64,000 nt of DNA from Chamaecyparis obtusa (GCA_027943335.1 BSBK01006022.1:868001-932000); one strand, 5' to 3'. Positions 33,716 to 46,111 are shown, counted from the first letter of the stretch. Notes: generated by a model from the letters alone, not told the origin. Made by a program: numbers and translations.

Positions 33716-36700
33716 TTATTTGTTCTTTTCTGATTTCTTCCCCTTCTCCAACTTAGCCTTGTGAGCTTTAGCGGCCGCAAGAATCAGAATCATCCTTTCA
33801 GAATTAGGAATGTAAACATTTTTAAATCTTATGAGCCAGCAAGCATGATCTTTCTCTATGCATTTTGCAACATCTTTTCAGGGTTGCATCTTCTCCATGG
33901 CTTTGTATATGCATCCACTGAGTTGCTGAAGATCATGTATTCTATCAAGATGAGACCCAGATAACTTTAGAAGCTGGTCCAAGTAGTCAAAGAATGACAT
34001 CTGCATATTGGTTATACCAATCGGGCTATTTCCATCTCCGCTAGTTTGTGACTCGGAGTGAAGACCTGTCAGATATACAAAGATCTTACTTTTCTCTTTG
34101 GTGACCTCTTCATCGGTCGCTTTCATTTTCGTCTCTGCCTTGATTATCATCTCCATTTTGAATTCTACCCCTTGGAGCCACTCGATTAGGGGTTCATCTC
34201 CTTTCTACAATATGTTGGCCTTGATTGCATCCTTAGTCTTCATTGCGACTAGCACTATGCATTCTTCACATCTCAACCTCTCTGTTGTGAGTGTCTGCAT
34301 ATGTTCTTTGAGAGAATCCTTCTCTGCTTTTAACTTCAAAAGAACATTTTCGAGCTGCTCAATGGCTACCAGACCTTCAGACTTAAGTCGTTTGATCCAC
34401 CTCCTGCCAATATGCCTAAAATGCCTATCTTCTTGCAATTTGGCAATTATGGCCTGATTCTCGGCTACAACAGGATCAAATGTTGTCGGAGAACTGGGTA
34501 AACTTGCTACAGGAGCGACCAACTGCTTGATGAAGCTAGTCATTTGTTTGATCTCTACCTTGAGCTGAGTCTTAGTGACTTTGAGTTCTTCGAGCTCTTC
34601 CTTGATCAAGATGTTACTAAACTTCCACAAGTCCACTTTTGTATCATGGCGGGCGAGCCCCATGTCTAAGGACTGGAGTGCAAAATCCAAGGCAATAAGA
34701 TCTTCAATTCTACCATCTTTCAGTGACTTGGCTATTTCCATAGTCAGGTGTCCTATGTCTGGATCTTGACCAAGAGTGGTCAGAGTCCTAGTCTTCTTAG
34801 CCTTGCTTACAGATGAACCTGACTGCATCGCTTGTGAGAATATCTCACCATTGGGAGCACCTTGCTCAAGCCTTTTTCTTTTCCACTCCAGAGTATTCTC
34901 GAGCCATGATTCTACACTTGTAACTTTTGTTGCAGAAATTAAATCTTCAACAAATAATTTCCTGATAACAGGAGGAGAAGATTTAGGCTTGGAAGCAAAA
35001 GGATTAACCTGTGGAGAATAAATGCTCTTTTCCTTTTGACGAGACCCCAAGTGCTCATCCATCTCTTTAGTTTCCAAATTGCTACTATCATCGCCAACTT
35101 CGACAATGGAAAGGGCCCCTTTACTAGGAGTGTCACCCTGTATCTCAATGGTTCCCCCTTGTGCTTGCTACTTTGGTTTCGTGGTCCCAACAGGTTCTTC
35201 CGTCAGCTTGTCGGATTTCTCAACTTCAGCTTCTTAATTTGAATCGATGACTGGAGGTGAACTTGCTCCACAAGTCTTCTCAAGTGGGATCTCTTTTTCA
35301 GGTGGTTCATCATCTCCACCTACTGGTTGAGCTCGTCCTTTGGCTACAAACAATGTTGGCAAAGAGGAGGATGCAGGAGCATTCACTGGCTCGACTGCAG
35401 GAGCTTGTTGAGGAGTAGGCTTTCTAGATCTCTTTCTCCTTCCCATCATCCATTGAACCCACTTATCAATTCTCTTAATGACTCTAGCCGTTAAGGTCTC
35501 CAAATCTTCTATAGCTTGACCTTGAAATGGCTCTAAGCTCATAGGGTAGGGCTTGATTTGATCTCTATATGTGTCATTGTACATGTGTTCTCCATCATCA
35601 ACAATGCCTTCAACATTAATGTTGACATTAAACAACTTGATTTGTTCAATAGTCAACCTAGAGTAAAACCTTTCTCTTCTCTCTAGCTCATCCTTGCAAT
35701 TCGCCCAATAATCTTCGATTTCGAGGATATGCCTGACCACAGTGCCAATCTATAGATGATTTTTGGCATAACTTACTGGATCAAATTATGGCCTCAATAC
35801 TTCATACATTTCTGGCTTATATTTTCTCTCAAATGTCTTCATCATGTTCTTAGCATTTGATCTTGATGCATAGTTGTACGCTCTAGTGGTGACATGGCAT
35901 TCATAGCTTTTCTTCTTAATTCCTGCACTGATCAGATTCACTTGCAACATCTGCCGGATCACCTATACGAGCACAATCATGTCATCGGGGTACCTTGGCA
36001 GCTTCATGGGGAAATCATCAAAACCTGCAAGACGAAGGTATGAGAAACTAGCAAATTGAATGAAGAAACTCCAAAATTAGGTGATGAATTCCATGGCCTC
36101 TGGTGAGAATCTTCGCTTTGGGCATCCTTGTAACTCTCTGCACAACCTCATTGTAAATGAGTCATTAACTTTAATGAACTTGGCATAGCTATTTTGTAAC
36201 TTCAAATGAGGGAAGAAATCATAAATTTTCACATCATCTTCAAATTCTTCTAACCTACAAAGTCCTGACCATACTTGCAATGTAGCTAAAACATAGATCA
36301 AATAGGAAGACATATAAAATTTGTACTGGTACTTGGCGAGATTCAAGGCATTAGAAATATTTTCACTTACCACTTGAGGCTAGTCTATATAATGATGCTC
36401 AACACATATTACCTAGACCAAGAAGAAGTGTTTTATGAAATTCAATGCGTCACTCTCACCTTTTATCCAATGAAGTAGCACCAGGATGTCGATGATCTTG
36501 GCCTTCAGATCTATCCCAAAAAGTGTCTTTGGCACTATTCATTTTATGCTTCTGGGCTTCTAGAACCACGAGTTCATGATCTTTTTCCTCCACCTCATCT
36601 TCTTCTCATTATATTCCAATACTACGACCGAGAAGGTCATGTTTGAAAATTTCGCTCGCTTTGGGATATGGAGACTGTTCTACACAAACTCTTTGTCGAT

Positions 36701-37056
36701 GGAGATGAGTATTGTGTCATCTAGCAGCAAAATATGTTTCGTATTCGGGTTGAATCTAGTTATACATTCCCAAATCAGTTCGGAGCTTGTACTGCAACAG
36801 GAAATCCAGTGGCTTCGACCAAACCACTCGCTTTGAGCTTCTTTGTCATTAGGTGAAGATTTTTTTTGCTTAATATTCCATGCAAATTGTCCAGATCGTA
36901 GAATCTAAGGGATGTATCCGTCAAATTATGCCACTTGGATGTAATCCCATTCAACCCATCAAAACCCAAGAATCTAATGGCCATAGCTTTTGATTCTACC
37001 TTTGATTTACTATTAGGAAGCTTTGGAGTATGCTGGCAGATGATTCGTAAAACCAT
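33716..37056 (-). pseudogene. ORF2-like gene in insert E
   Basis: Minus strand. The first in-frame ATG of the leading open stretch is at about 37056 (MVLRIICQHTPKLPNSKSK). Open segments follow at 36373-36077, 35740-35234, 35077-34205 and 34156-33716, separated by stops and frameshifts. The N-terminal part has blocks FNPNTKHILLLDDTILISID and ...LHIPKRAKF. These look like the weakly conserved segment before the hydrophobic core of ORF2 in A and G, though direct identity is low. The C-terminal third is Lys/Glu-rich coiled coil ending in KAKLEKGKKSEKNK and a TAA at 33716-33718. There is no enzyme motif, transmembrane helix or zinc knuckle. I call it a distant member of the same family on architecture and partial motif similarity. 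Confidence 0.5.
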
Positions 37057-37120
37057 GAGGAATAAAAAGGCATATGGAGAAGATGTGAACAAATGGTAAT
37101 TTTTGACTGATCACTTTAGT

Positions 37121-37128
37121 CTTTTATA
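37121..37128 (-). promoter_or_regulatory. Candidate TATA box upstream of the ORF2-like gene in E
   Basis: TATAAAAG on the minus strand lies about 65 bp before the first ATG of the E coding region. The same octamer precedes ORF2 of element A. Promoter function is inferred. Confidence 0.4.
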
Positions 37129-38245
37129 AACAGCCTGCTTCCTTACCGTTACTTTCCATATCTCGCACCACATGAGTGAGATTTTTAAAAAACATCTATT
37201 AGAATTCCAACGTTAAGATTTGAATTAAATGCGTCTTATTAACGGTCTCAGGAAACCACTTTTACCCATTTGAAGTAGCTGTAATGGTAACTTTATTGAC
37301 GCAGTGGATTTTTACTTTTCCACTTCTCTCAATTTGGGGCCTTTGTCAGAAAACTCACTTCAAAGGTAGAAACCTGACTGTGGAGAAGCTGGGAAGCGAT
37401 TTTCCAAAAATCAGCAACTGACCCATTTCTTTAGCAATTTCTTTTAGATATCAAAGCGGGTTACCTTCATCATACTTGACTATTTGGTCTCTGGGATTTC
37501 TCATGCTCATTTATTCACAAGTTGTCACTTCTCAAAAATCGACCTCCTCAGGTGATTCTCCGAGGAAGGAGAAGCTGAAACCCAGTTCTCTGAAGAAGAT
37601 CTCTTACTCACTTTTTCATATTCTGAGACCACTTTATCTTATGCGGGGATCTAGTTTTATCTCTTCAAAATTTCAATGCTCGGCCTTCAGGAACCTCTGA
37701 TACACTTTCGACTATCTCTCGGAAAACTACCTCTGTAAGAGAAACTCCGCAAGCGGAGAATTTGCTATAGTCTCTTTGCCAAGCTACTTTTCTGGACCCA
37801 GCTTTCTCTCAACTCAAGAATCTCGATCTCCAGGCCTTGTTTGTGCGTTTGATGATTCTTGTATTAGCATCCTGCAGAAAATTACCTTCATGGGTCGGAA
37901 CCCACCGAGGAGAAAGCGATTTTCAATTTTCCAATAAAGGGGAAAAATGTTATTTTAGAGCTTCACATCCATATGAATACCATCAATTAGAACTGAAAGA
38001 ATAAAAGTCTTTATCGAATTAGGAACTATAACTTACCCATTCCTAGGATGAAATTAAAAACCAACCCAACTTAAAAGCAAAAAGAAGCATGAGGGGAGTA
38101 TTCGATAAAGACCACCTATCCTAGGGAAAATCTAGACTTAGACTTCATTTTATTATCCCAAAATTCATGACTCTATCTAAGCACAAGGTATTCACTTTTG
38201 TTTTAAAGTGAGAAGAACGAAAGTGGGGCAACACACCCAAATTGG

Positions 38246-38412
38246 GTTTCCACATGATAAATTTGATGTCACTGTGTGATTGATTGCTTGATGTTATTTT
38301 ATGCTTGACTCTGTTTAGCTTAGAGTTATAGGTATAATTCATCAGATTTATTAGAAGAATTTTTATAGGTGCTGATTCACCCCTCCCCTCTCAACACCGG
38401 TTGGGACTGTCA
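38246..38412 (+). repeat. Element D LTR, 3' end
   Basis: It continues LTR D after insert E and ends GATTCACCCCTCCCCTCTC followed by AACACCGGTTGGGACTGTCA, the usual end block of this LTR group. No primer site follows; element F sequence resumes at 38413. It is therefore a 3' or solo LTR end. Confidence 0.7.
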
Positions 38413-38549
38413 GATATTGGTAGACACATCAACCGATACATCAAAATAATTAAATCATAAATGAACCACATCTATACATCAGATATATTAACATCAATGA
38501 AAACTATTAATGACAACAACATGAATAACATCAACCTCACATTCTAACA
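38413..38549 (-). repeat. 3' LTR of element F, second part
   Basis: It resembles 20526-20640 within the first part of the LTR (ATATTGGTA, AAATCATAAATGAACCACATC) and ends CATTCTAACA next to the polypurine tract. It completes the F LTR interrupted at 20764. Confidence 0.75.
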
Positions 38550-38720
38550 TTCTCCCCCTTTGTCATTGATGACAACATTCATCAATAATAAAGCTATCAA
38601 TTCACTGTCAAAGGATATTAGCATCAAATTTTGGTGTTCTCCACTTTTCTTCCCCTTTGACAACAATGACAAAGGGTCAAAACTCCCCCTTACTAACTCA
38701 CTTTGCTCCCCCTAAGAGGA
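38550..38720 (-). promoter_or_regulatory. Polypurine tract cluster, element F
   Basis: On the minus strand ATCAATGACAAAGGGGGAGAA adjoins the LTR at 38550-38571. Further AGGGGAAGAG and AGGGGGAG tracts lie upstream (about 38650, 38684 and 38711). The arrangement matches that in element B. Confidence 0.75.
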
Positions 38721-38789
38721 AGCCGCCAAGCATTGATCTAGAAAAGAATAAGCATGCAATTCATTGGACCAATGCACACATTGGTGCAT

Positions 38790-40688
38790 TTAGAGAACAC
38801 TAGGAAGGGCCAGAATGCCCAACTTGCCCTTGAGATACTCAAAAGTATCCTTGCACAAAGGTTTTGTAAATATGTTTTCTATTTTCTCCTTTGTAGGCAC
38901 ATACTCAAGTTTCACTTCTTTCTTCAATACCTTCTCTCTAAAAAAATGACAGCTGATAGATATATGTTTCGTTCTGAAATGTTGAACTGGATTATTTGAA
39001 ATTTTTATAGCACTGGTATTGTCACACATAATTGAAATCATCTCATCAAAATTTATACCTATATCCTTCAAAGTCTATTTCATCCATAATACCTAAGTAC
39101 AACATAAGGATGTTGCAATGTATTCTGATTCAATAGTTAATAATGCTACAAAATCTTGCTTCTTGGTTGACCAAGAAACCAACTGGGAGCGAAGACAGTA
39201 AGCTCCACCACTAGTACTTCTTTGGTTATCCAGACAACCTACCCAATTTGCATCAGTATAAGATATCAATGTAAAATCTAAATTTTTTGGATACCATAAT
39301 CCAAACTCTTTTGTTCCTTTCAATAATCTAAAAATCCTCTTTATTGCCATAACATGTGTCACTTTCAATTCTTGCTAAAATTTGGTTGCCAAACATACTG
39401 CATACATAATATCTATTTTAGTAGAAGTCAGGTATAATAATCTTCCAATCATTAATTTGTACTTGCATCTTCTTTTGATGAATCATCTTCCTCAGTCAAC
39501 TTACATCTGTTAACAATAGGAGTACATACTAGTTTAGAATTCTCCAAGCTAATTTTCTTCAACAATTCCTTGACATACTTGGACTGAGAAATGAAAATGT
39601 CTTTATTGTTCTAATGTACCTGCAATAAAAGAAAGAAATTCAAATCACCAATCATAGACATCTGAAAGTCCTTTTGTATCTCCTCTAAATCTCCCGCATA
39701 AGTCATCTTTTCCTCTAAAAATAATGTCATCAATATAAATAACAACAATTAGAATATGATCTTAATCAATCTCATAGTAAAAATTGTTGTTCGCCGAACC
39801 TTTTTGAAATATTTGTCCAACCTACCATACCTGACTCTTAGTGCCTTCTTTAAACCATACTATGCCTTCTTTAATCTACACACAACATTTGGATTCCCTT
39901 CTAATGTGAATACTTCTGGTTGTTCAATGTAAACTTCTTCCTTTAGTTCTCCATTTAAGAATGTTGACTTGACATCCATCTGATAAACTTTGAAATCTTT
40001 ATATGTTGCACATGCTAAGAATATTCAAATCGCCTCCATCTGAGCAATAGGAGAACAAGTCTCATCAAAATCAATACCCTTAATCCGAGTGTAACCTTTG
40101 CCTACTAATCTTTCCTTATTTCTTATTACCTTACCATTCTCATCTAGTTTGTTTTGGAAAATCTAGTTTGTACCAATTACATTCTTATCAGCTAGTCTAG
40201 GTACAAGTTCCCAAGTTTGATTCTTTTTTATTTGATCAAGTCCTTCCTTGATTGCTCTTACCCAATTTTGACCATTACATGCTTCTTCTACAGATTTAGA
40301 CTCAATTTCAAAAAGTAAACACAAAAAAACTTTCCCTTGTGCCACTCTACTCCTGGTAACAACTCCTATTCTTATCACCAATAATCTGACTCTCATAATG
40401 ATTGCTTTGTACATACCATGGTTTCTTAGCTATAGAAGTCGAAGCCTGTTTTGTCTCTTCCTCTTCTTTCTTGTCTTCTTTTCCTTTGTCTCCTTTATTA
40501 GATTCATATTCAATTTGTTTCTCAAGAATCTTTTGAAAATACTCATCAACCTTCACATTCACACTTTCAAAATTTTTATTCAGTCTCTTGTTGTAACACT
40601 GGTATATTTTTCTCCTTATAGAATATCCCAAAAATATACCTTCATCTGCTATGTAATTGATTGTCCTCATCTCTCTGAATGTAACATC
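38790..40688 (-). pseudogene. Copia reverse transcriptase and RNase H (element F)
   Basis: Minus strand. The RT region carries the copia signatures ACATYKDFKVYQMDVKSTFL and NGELKEEVYIEQP. The YVDD catalytic block lies in a frame-broken stretch near 39.75 kb and is not intact. The RNase H region has YTDANWVGCLDNQRSTSGG, then ESEYIA and CDNTSAIKISNNPVQHFRTKHI, ending with LEYVPTKEKIENIFTKPL. These are strongly diagnostic of Ty1/copia. Stops are frequent. At the upstream end (40688) the coding is cut by element S, and the preceding integrase continues at 42845. Confidence 0.88.
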
Positions 40689-41071
40689 TATTGTATTTGA
40701 TGAGTAAACAACCCAAATCTCCCAAGAAAACTTGCATACAAACACCTGTCACAGAAAGAGAGAGAAGTAAGAAGCTAGAGAAGCCTGAATGCATGGATCC
40801 ATGAAAGAGGAAACATTCTTGATGTGCAAAAACAAAATTTTCAATTCAATAAAATGAATGTTTCTCAATAAGATTACAAGAGAGATCAATCCTTACAAAA
40901 GGAGATCAAAACCCTAAAAGGGTGAACAAACCTAAGTTGCGTGATAATAATTAATAAAGCAATCAATTATTATATGCCTAAAGTTTAGCTTAAGTAGAAA
41001 AAGAGAATAAGTAGATTAGTGATTAAACCAATACGATTTAATTAATAAGTAAACACTTTATTACTCTAACA
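40689..41071 (-). repeat. 3' LTR of element S
   Basis: 383 bp, plus strand TATTGTATTTGATGAGTAAAC to TTATTACTCTAACA. It is clearly similar to 42462-42844. Confidence 0.9.
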
Positions 41072-41414
41072 CCTCCCTTAAGATAAACTTTGGGAGAACC
41101 TAAAAACCTAGAATGAACTACTGAAAGAAAATGGGTCCTGGCAACAAAATGTCTGATCAGGTACCCAAGTACAAAAGAGAGTCTCTATAAAGCGGAGAAA
41201 TAGAGAAAACCACATAGGAAAAATCTACTCCAAAAAGAGATGAAGACTGGTCTGAAGGACTGAAGAAGCCTCCAAAACTAGGAAATATTCTAGAAAATAA
41301 GATCAAGGATGAACATATAGAACATCACTGAAGAAAGAAGCTGCAAACTCTGTCAATAAGTAACTGATGATCTAAAGATCCTCCACTAAAATATGACCAG
41401 GTAGAGAAGACTAT

Positions 41415-41570
41415 AATCTTCATGAGTTCCCTCAAATGACACTACTTGAATCAGGAGGCAAACAAAGGCAAACAACTGAAGTCGAAGATATAGAATACTG
41501 TAATATGTGCGAGTGCCCTCAAATGACACTACTCGAATCAGGAGTCAAACAAAGGCAAACAAATAAACTT
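41415..41570. repeat. Direct repeat inside element S
   Basis: The phrase CCTCAAATGACACTACT(T/C)G plus AATCAGGAG, then CAAACAAAGGCAAACAA, occurs at about 41431 and again at about 41517. This is an internal duplication with a period of about 87 bp. Confidence 0.75.
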
Positions 41571-42449
41571 GAAAATACATATGGCATAAAAATACCAAAA
41601 GTCTGAAGAGTTTATCAATCAAATCTGGAAGAGTGCATCCAAAAATATGAAAGAGAAGAGTGTCCATATGGTAAATGATCCATCTCACCAGAATGCATAA
41701 GTACCCAGCCACTACATCTTTCTAGTACATAGAATCAAATACTGAATACATAGCTCACACTATAGAACCAAGGAAGTGGTAGAACCAATAGTAGAAACCC
41801 CCCCCATAATGTTGACAATGGAGTAATGACAAGTACACTGAAAAGATCGTCCAATATGAACTGCATGATGAAGAAGAATCTGAAACATCGAAGGTGCAAA
41901 GAGAGTACAAACACATATAAAGATAACTGAGGCTAATGTCATTGAGGAATGCTCACATGACAAAAGTAGATGGAAAAAAGGAAAACATCGAACCCCCATG
42001 ACACTTTATAATTGAGTGCAAGTACATAGAGCACGAACATGTGCAAGATCCCATATATGCAATAGAATGACACTTTATCTCAGTGCATGTGCATAAAAGA
42101 ATGCTACAAAAATAAAGTATACATTGCTCAAAGAAGAAGGCTGCTAAAACAAAAGAACAACCTAAGATGAGGCATTCCTTAAAAGAAAAAGACCCTAGGA
42201 CCTGTAACATCCAAGATATCCACCAAATTGTAAAAATGCAAGAAACTGAATAAAATATACCTGGATCAAAATCTGGAAAAATGACTCACAACACTAGAAA
42301 AGTCTTAGAACAAGCTTTCCAATGATATATCGTTTGCCATGACTAGAAAAAGAGGTCCCCCCAAATCCAACTGAAAACCCTCTAAAACTGTAGATCTGAC
42401 GAACATGGCCGAATCTCTTAGAAAGAGGATAGGGGAAAACATATCTAAA

Positions 42450-42461
42450 GCTTTGATACCA
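42450..42461 (-). other. Primer-binding site, element S
   Basis: TGGTATCAAAGC on the minus strand, one base from the plant initiator-Met complement, directly adjoining the LTR. Confidence 0.85.
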
Positions 42462-42844
42462 TATTGGAGATGATGAGTAAACAACCCATAGATCCCAAGA
42501 ACACTTGCATGCAAACACCTATCACAGAAAGAGAGAGAAGCAAGAAGCTAGAGAGTTTTGGATGCATAGATCCATGAAAGAGGAGATATTCTTGATGTGC
42601 AAAAGCAAAAGTTGCAATTCAATAAAATGAATGTTTCTCAATAAGATTACAAGAGAGATCAATCCTTATAAAAGGAGATCAAAACCCTAAAAGGGTGAAC
42701 AAACCTAGGTTGCATGATAATAATTAATAAAGCAATCAATTATTATATGCCTAAAGTTTAGCTTAAGTAGAAAGAGATAATAAGTGGATTAGTAATTAAA
42801 TCAATATGATTTAATTAATAAGTAAACACTTTATTAATCTAACA
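42462..42844 (-). repeat. 5' LTR of element S
   Basis: 383 bp, the same length as its partner. The plus strand ends TTATTAATCTAACA and is followed by the target duplication ACATC. Confidence 0.9.
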
Positions 42845-43520
42845 ACATCTACTTCCATTAATCTTGAAATACTTCACTTTAGGTGCTCTTCCATGCCATA
42901 ACTCAAATGAAGTCTTGCTATACTTCTTTTGATATAAAACTTTGTTAAGTGTATACATAGTTGTATGAACAACTTCTCTCTAGTCCACTTCCAATAAACT
43001 TGCTTCCTTCATCATAGTCCTAGCTGCTTCTTGTATTATCCGATTCATCCTTTCTACTACACCATTCAAGTGTGGCTTTCTAGCCATTGAAAACTATCTC
43101 TTAATACCATGTTTGCAAAAAGCTTTAAAATTCATCAAAGGTAAATTCTCCTCCTTTCTCAGATCTCAAACATTTAATTTTTCTACCACATTCATTCTCA
43201 ACTCTTGCTTTAAAAATCTCAAGCTTCTCAAATGCTTCTAATTTTTCTCTTAGAAATACAACCCAAGATAATCTTAAATAATTATCAATGAAAAGTATGA
43301 AATATTTCTCACCTTGTAAACTCCTTTTTTTGGTAGAACCACATAGGTCAGTGTGCACTAGATCTAGTAAACCAGTAGATGAATAATATTTTCCCTTCAA
43401 TGATTCTCTTCTCTACTTTCCTTCCTTACATCCTTTACAAATAACATTGTTTGGTCTACACAATCTACGTAAATCTCTTACTGTACGTGATGAACTTATT
43501 CGTACCAAATTGTCAAAAAT
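42845..43520 (-). pseudogene. Copia integrase (element F)
   Basis: Minus strand. The zinc-binding CxxC is near 43440 (ICKGCKEGK). The catalytic core includes LLDLVHTDLCG (first D) and YFILFIDNYLRLSWVVFL. RSEKGGEF then stands where the family has RSDNGGEF, so the second catalytic D is changed. The third acidic position is lost in frameshifted sequence near 43.1 kb. Integration activity is not expected from this copy. It continues into the RT side across element S. Confidence 0.85.
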
Positions 43521-43749
43521 GATGTAGCACATCCTCCAATGCCAAAGCCAACTGTCATTAGTCTAAGATAGTAGACATCCTTCTGTAGCTCTTAGTTGGT
43601 GCATGTTCCTTCTTGTCCTTTTTCCAATTTCAATCATTGCTCCAAATCTTTTCTGAATCTCACATCATTCTTGAACACAACATCATAGTCATTCTCACAC
43701 ATTTGTCCAATACTGATCCATGAAAAGATGAAAACACAAACCCTTCACA

Positions 43750-43940
43750 TAATAAACATTTTATGTATTAATCTTCCCATCAAAAGTAATAGAACCTCTA
43801 CTAATAATATATCATACCTTATCATCACCAAATCTAACAAGACCACCATCATATTTTTCAAGTGTTACAAATTTACTTTTATCACTAGTCATATGATTAG
43901 AACAACCACTATCAATTAACCATTCATTTTTGTTCCTTCT
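43750..43940 (-). pseudogene. Copia aspartic protease (element F)
   Basis: The minus-strand reading WLIDSGCSNHMTSDKSKF has the copia protease D-S-G catalytic triad, followed by a GD-rich stretch and GSITFDG. It lies between gag and integrase as expected. At least one stop interrupts it. Confidence 0.8.
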
Positions 43941-43968
43941 AATATACAAAGTAGTCTCAACATTATCA

Positions 43969-44898
43969 TCAACTTCTAGGCAATGTTAGAAATAACATTT
44001 CTAAGTTTTTCTTCTTTAGCATAAAACAAACATTCTTATATTTCTGACTCATCATCCAAAATACTATCATCTTCTTTAACATAATAAGCTTTCTTATTGA
44101 ACTTCTTAAACTTCTTCCTAGGAGATTTCTCTGGACACCTAGTAACCAAATGACCAATCTTTTCACATCACAAACATTTAAGAGGTAATATACCTTTGTA
44201 TTTTCCAGTACCTTTCTTTAGCTTCCTTGAAAATGTTCTTCCATCTCATATGAATCTTCATCACTAGCTGGATCTTCCTCTGACTTTGTTGCTTTAAATA
44301 TTGTCTCAGATCTTCTCTTATCTTTTCCAAACTTGCTAAATTCAAATGTATTCAGGGTGGAAAATAATTGTTCTCTGGTAAGATTTTGCAGATCATATAC
44401 TTCCTAAATCGCCGAGATCTTGTCATTGTAGTTATCTGATAATGACATTAAGACCTTATCCATAACATCCTTCATCAGTTATATTTCCTCCTTGATTTTT
44501 GACTTCATTCACTACATTGTCAACTCTCTGAAAATAGCTCCTAATATCTTCACCTTCTTCCATTTTCAAATTTTCATAGTGATGCTTAGCTGTTAGCTTC
44601 TTAGATAACTTAACTCTATCATTGCCTTCATAAATCTCTTTCAACTTTTCCCAAACTTCATAAGAAATCTTCAATGAAATGACTTTAGCTAATTCAATTT
44701 TTGATAAAGTGCTAAAGATCTCATACCTCTCTTTTTCATTGTCCTCATAGGCTATGATTTCATCTTGAGTATTAAGGCCATTCTAAGATAACACATATTT
44801 TGTCTCAACATGCTTCCAGGTACTGTAACTGATTGAAATCATATATCCTCTCATTTGCTCTTTCCATGAACTATAGTTGGATCCATCAAACATAAGAA
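43969..44898 (-). pseudogene. Copia Gag (element F), main part
   Basis: Minus strand from the element G junction. A DUF4219-like start MFDGSNYSSWKEQMRGYM is followed by a UBN2 region with SYEVWEKLKEIYEGNDRVKLSK, LKMEEGEDIRSYFQRVDNVV and VNEVKNQGG. A zinc knuckle near 44160 has one internal stop (CEKIGHLVTRC with its first CxxC pair disrupted). The first codons are on the other side of element G at 53159-53172. The domain order is that of a standard copia Gag with one knuckle, unlike the multi-knuckle Gag of B. Confidence 0.85.
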
Positions 44899-44903
44899 TG
44901 TTT

Positions 44904-46109
44904 TGTTAGTTTATATGTTGTCATTAGTGTCACACATACAATCAATAAAGGAAGTAAACAGGCCAGTCGGTCAACACACTATGTATAGTAATCGAGTAGA
45001 GCACACAACATAATATCATATTAACCAAGCACAGTCTTGACCGATCACTCATACCGAGATAGATGGTTATCGAGCACTAAGTACAATTATAACCAAGCAT
45101 TCATATATGTCAAGCGTCAGTAATTTACTAAGTGGTGAATATAGTGTATACTGAGCAATACAGGAAAGAAAAAAAAGTTTGTAATGACACAAAATACAAG
45201 GTAAACGGTTTACACCGATCTAGAAAATGGTTTACAAAGTTCAAGGTGAAGATTAAATGTGGATGTAATCATTTAATTATTGATGATCTCTATGTAATGA
45301 TGTTTTAGGTTATTCATTTGGATCATAGATCTTAGGTTTTCTAGATGATGCCATAACCCTAATTAGGTCAAAATCTTTTGATATAAGAATTGTCAAGATG
45401 TCATTTTGACAAGTAACACAAATGAAGTAGCTGCCAATACATACATCTGAAGATCAGACAGGGTTGTGAAGTTAAAGTATTGACAAAGATTTCAAGGATT
45501 GAATCACTAGTAGATCAGAAGGCTACCAAGAATAATTCAGAGAAGAAATCTATCACAGCAAGGTGATAACAACTAAGTACTTATCATATCTATATATAGA
45601 TCAAATTTAATGTTGCATTCTAACCATTGCTACAACTTAAATCTCTTAACAGAGTAGACCTAACAAGTCTTTTTGTAAATCTCTTAACCGAGTGCACACT
45701 TAATTATGTTTCTTAAATCCTTTAACCAAGTAGATACTTACAAATCTTTATTGTTACTTAGATAACAGGGCAAGATCATCAGAAGTGATCAAACATTGTA
45801 GTCTTAATAGAAAAACTTTATTACTGTAGTTAGTGAATTTTTGTGGGTGTCATCCCCATCGTAGTTTTTACCTTCTAACAAGGGTTTATGTAATACCAAA
45901 ATACTTGTGTATTGTGTATGAAGTTTCAAGGATGTTTACATGTTAGATTAGAAAGTATTTCATATTTCTAGTAATGTTCTAAATGAATGGAAAGATAACA
46001 TGTCAGTCAGTTAATGAATTACATTGTTATAAGGATTCAATTAAATTTTTTTTGAGGTTACTGATACACCCCTCCCCTCTTAGTAACTTACCTTTTGATA
46101 ATCCCAATA
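44904..46109 (+). repeat. 5' LTR of element G
   Basis: It aligns with 51953-53153 along its length. It contains repeated AACCGAG/ACCGAG words and ends in the C-rich block CACCCCTCCCCTCTTAGTAA then AATCCCAATA. Confidence 0.95.
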
Positions 46110-46111
46110 AT

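Larger units (their letters stand above)
32952..38240 (-). mobile_element. Insert E: ORF2-like sequence without visible LTRs
   Basis: ATTGG at 32947-32951 and again at 38241-38245 flanks 5,289 bp that interrupts LTR D. Joining the outer flanks at ATTGG gives a sensible continuous LTR. The insert begins TAAACAAATTG and ends GCAACACACCCAA (plus strand). I found neither long terminal repeats nor terminal inverted repeats. Its coding region runs on the minus strand (37.06 to 33.72 kb) and resembles ORF2 of A and G in layout. It may be a retrocopy, a transposon of unknown type, or an LTR element whose ends I failed to recognise. Confidence 0.55.
40689..42844 (-). mobile_element. Element S: small non-coding LTR element (TRIM/LARD-like)
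   Basis: ACATC flanks both sides (40684-40688 and 42845-42849). Two 383-bp LTRs enclose 1,390 bp. The primer site TGGTATCAAAGC (minus) adjoins the right LTR directly, and a purine tract TTAAGGGAGG (minus) adjoins the left LTR, so the element reads on the minus strand. No ORF of note is present. It is a non-autonomous element mobilised in trans, inserted in the pol gene of F. Confidence 0.9.

Noticed and set aside
34098..34457. 119-codon plus frame inside insert E
   Set aside because: It is antisense to the Lys/Glu coiled coil of the ORF2-like gene; its Ser/Leu composition is the expected complement.
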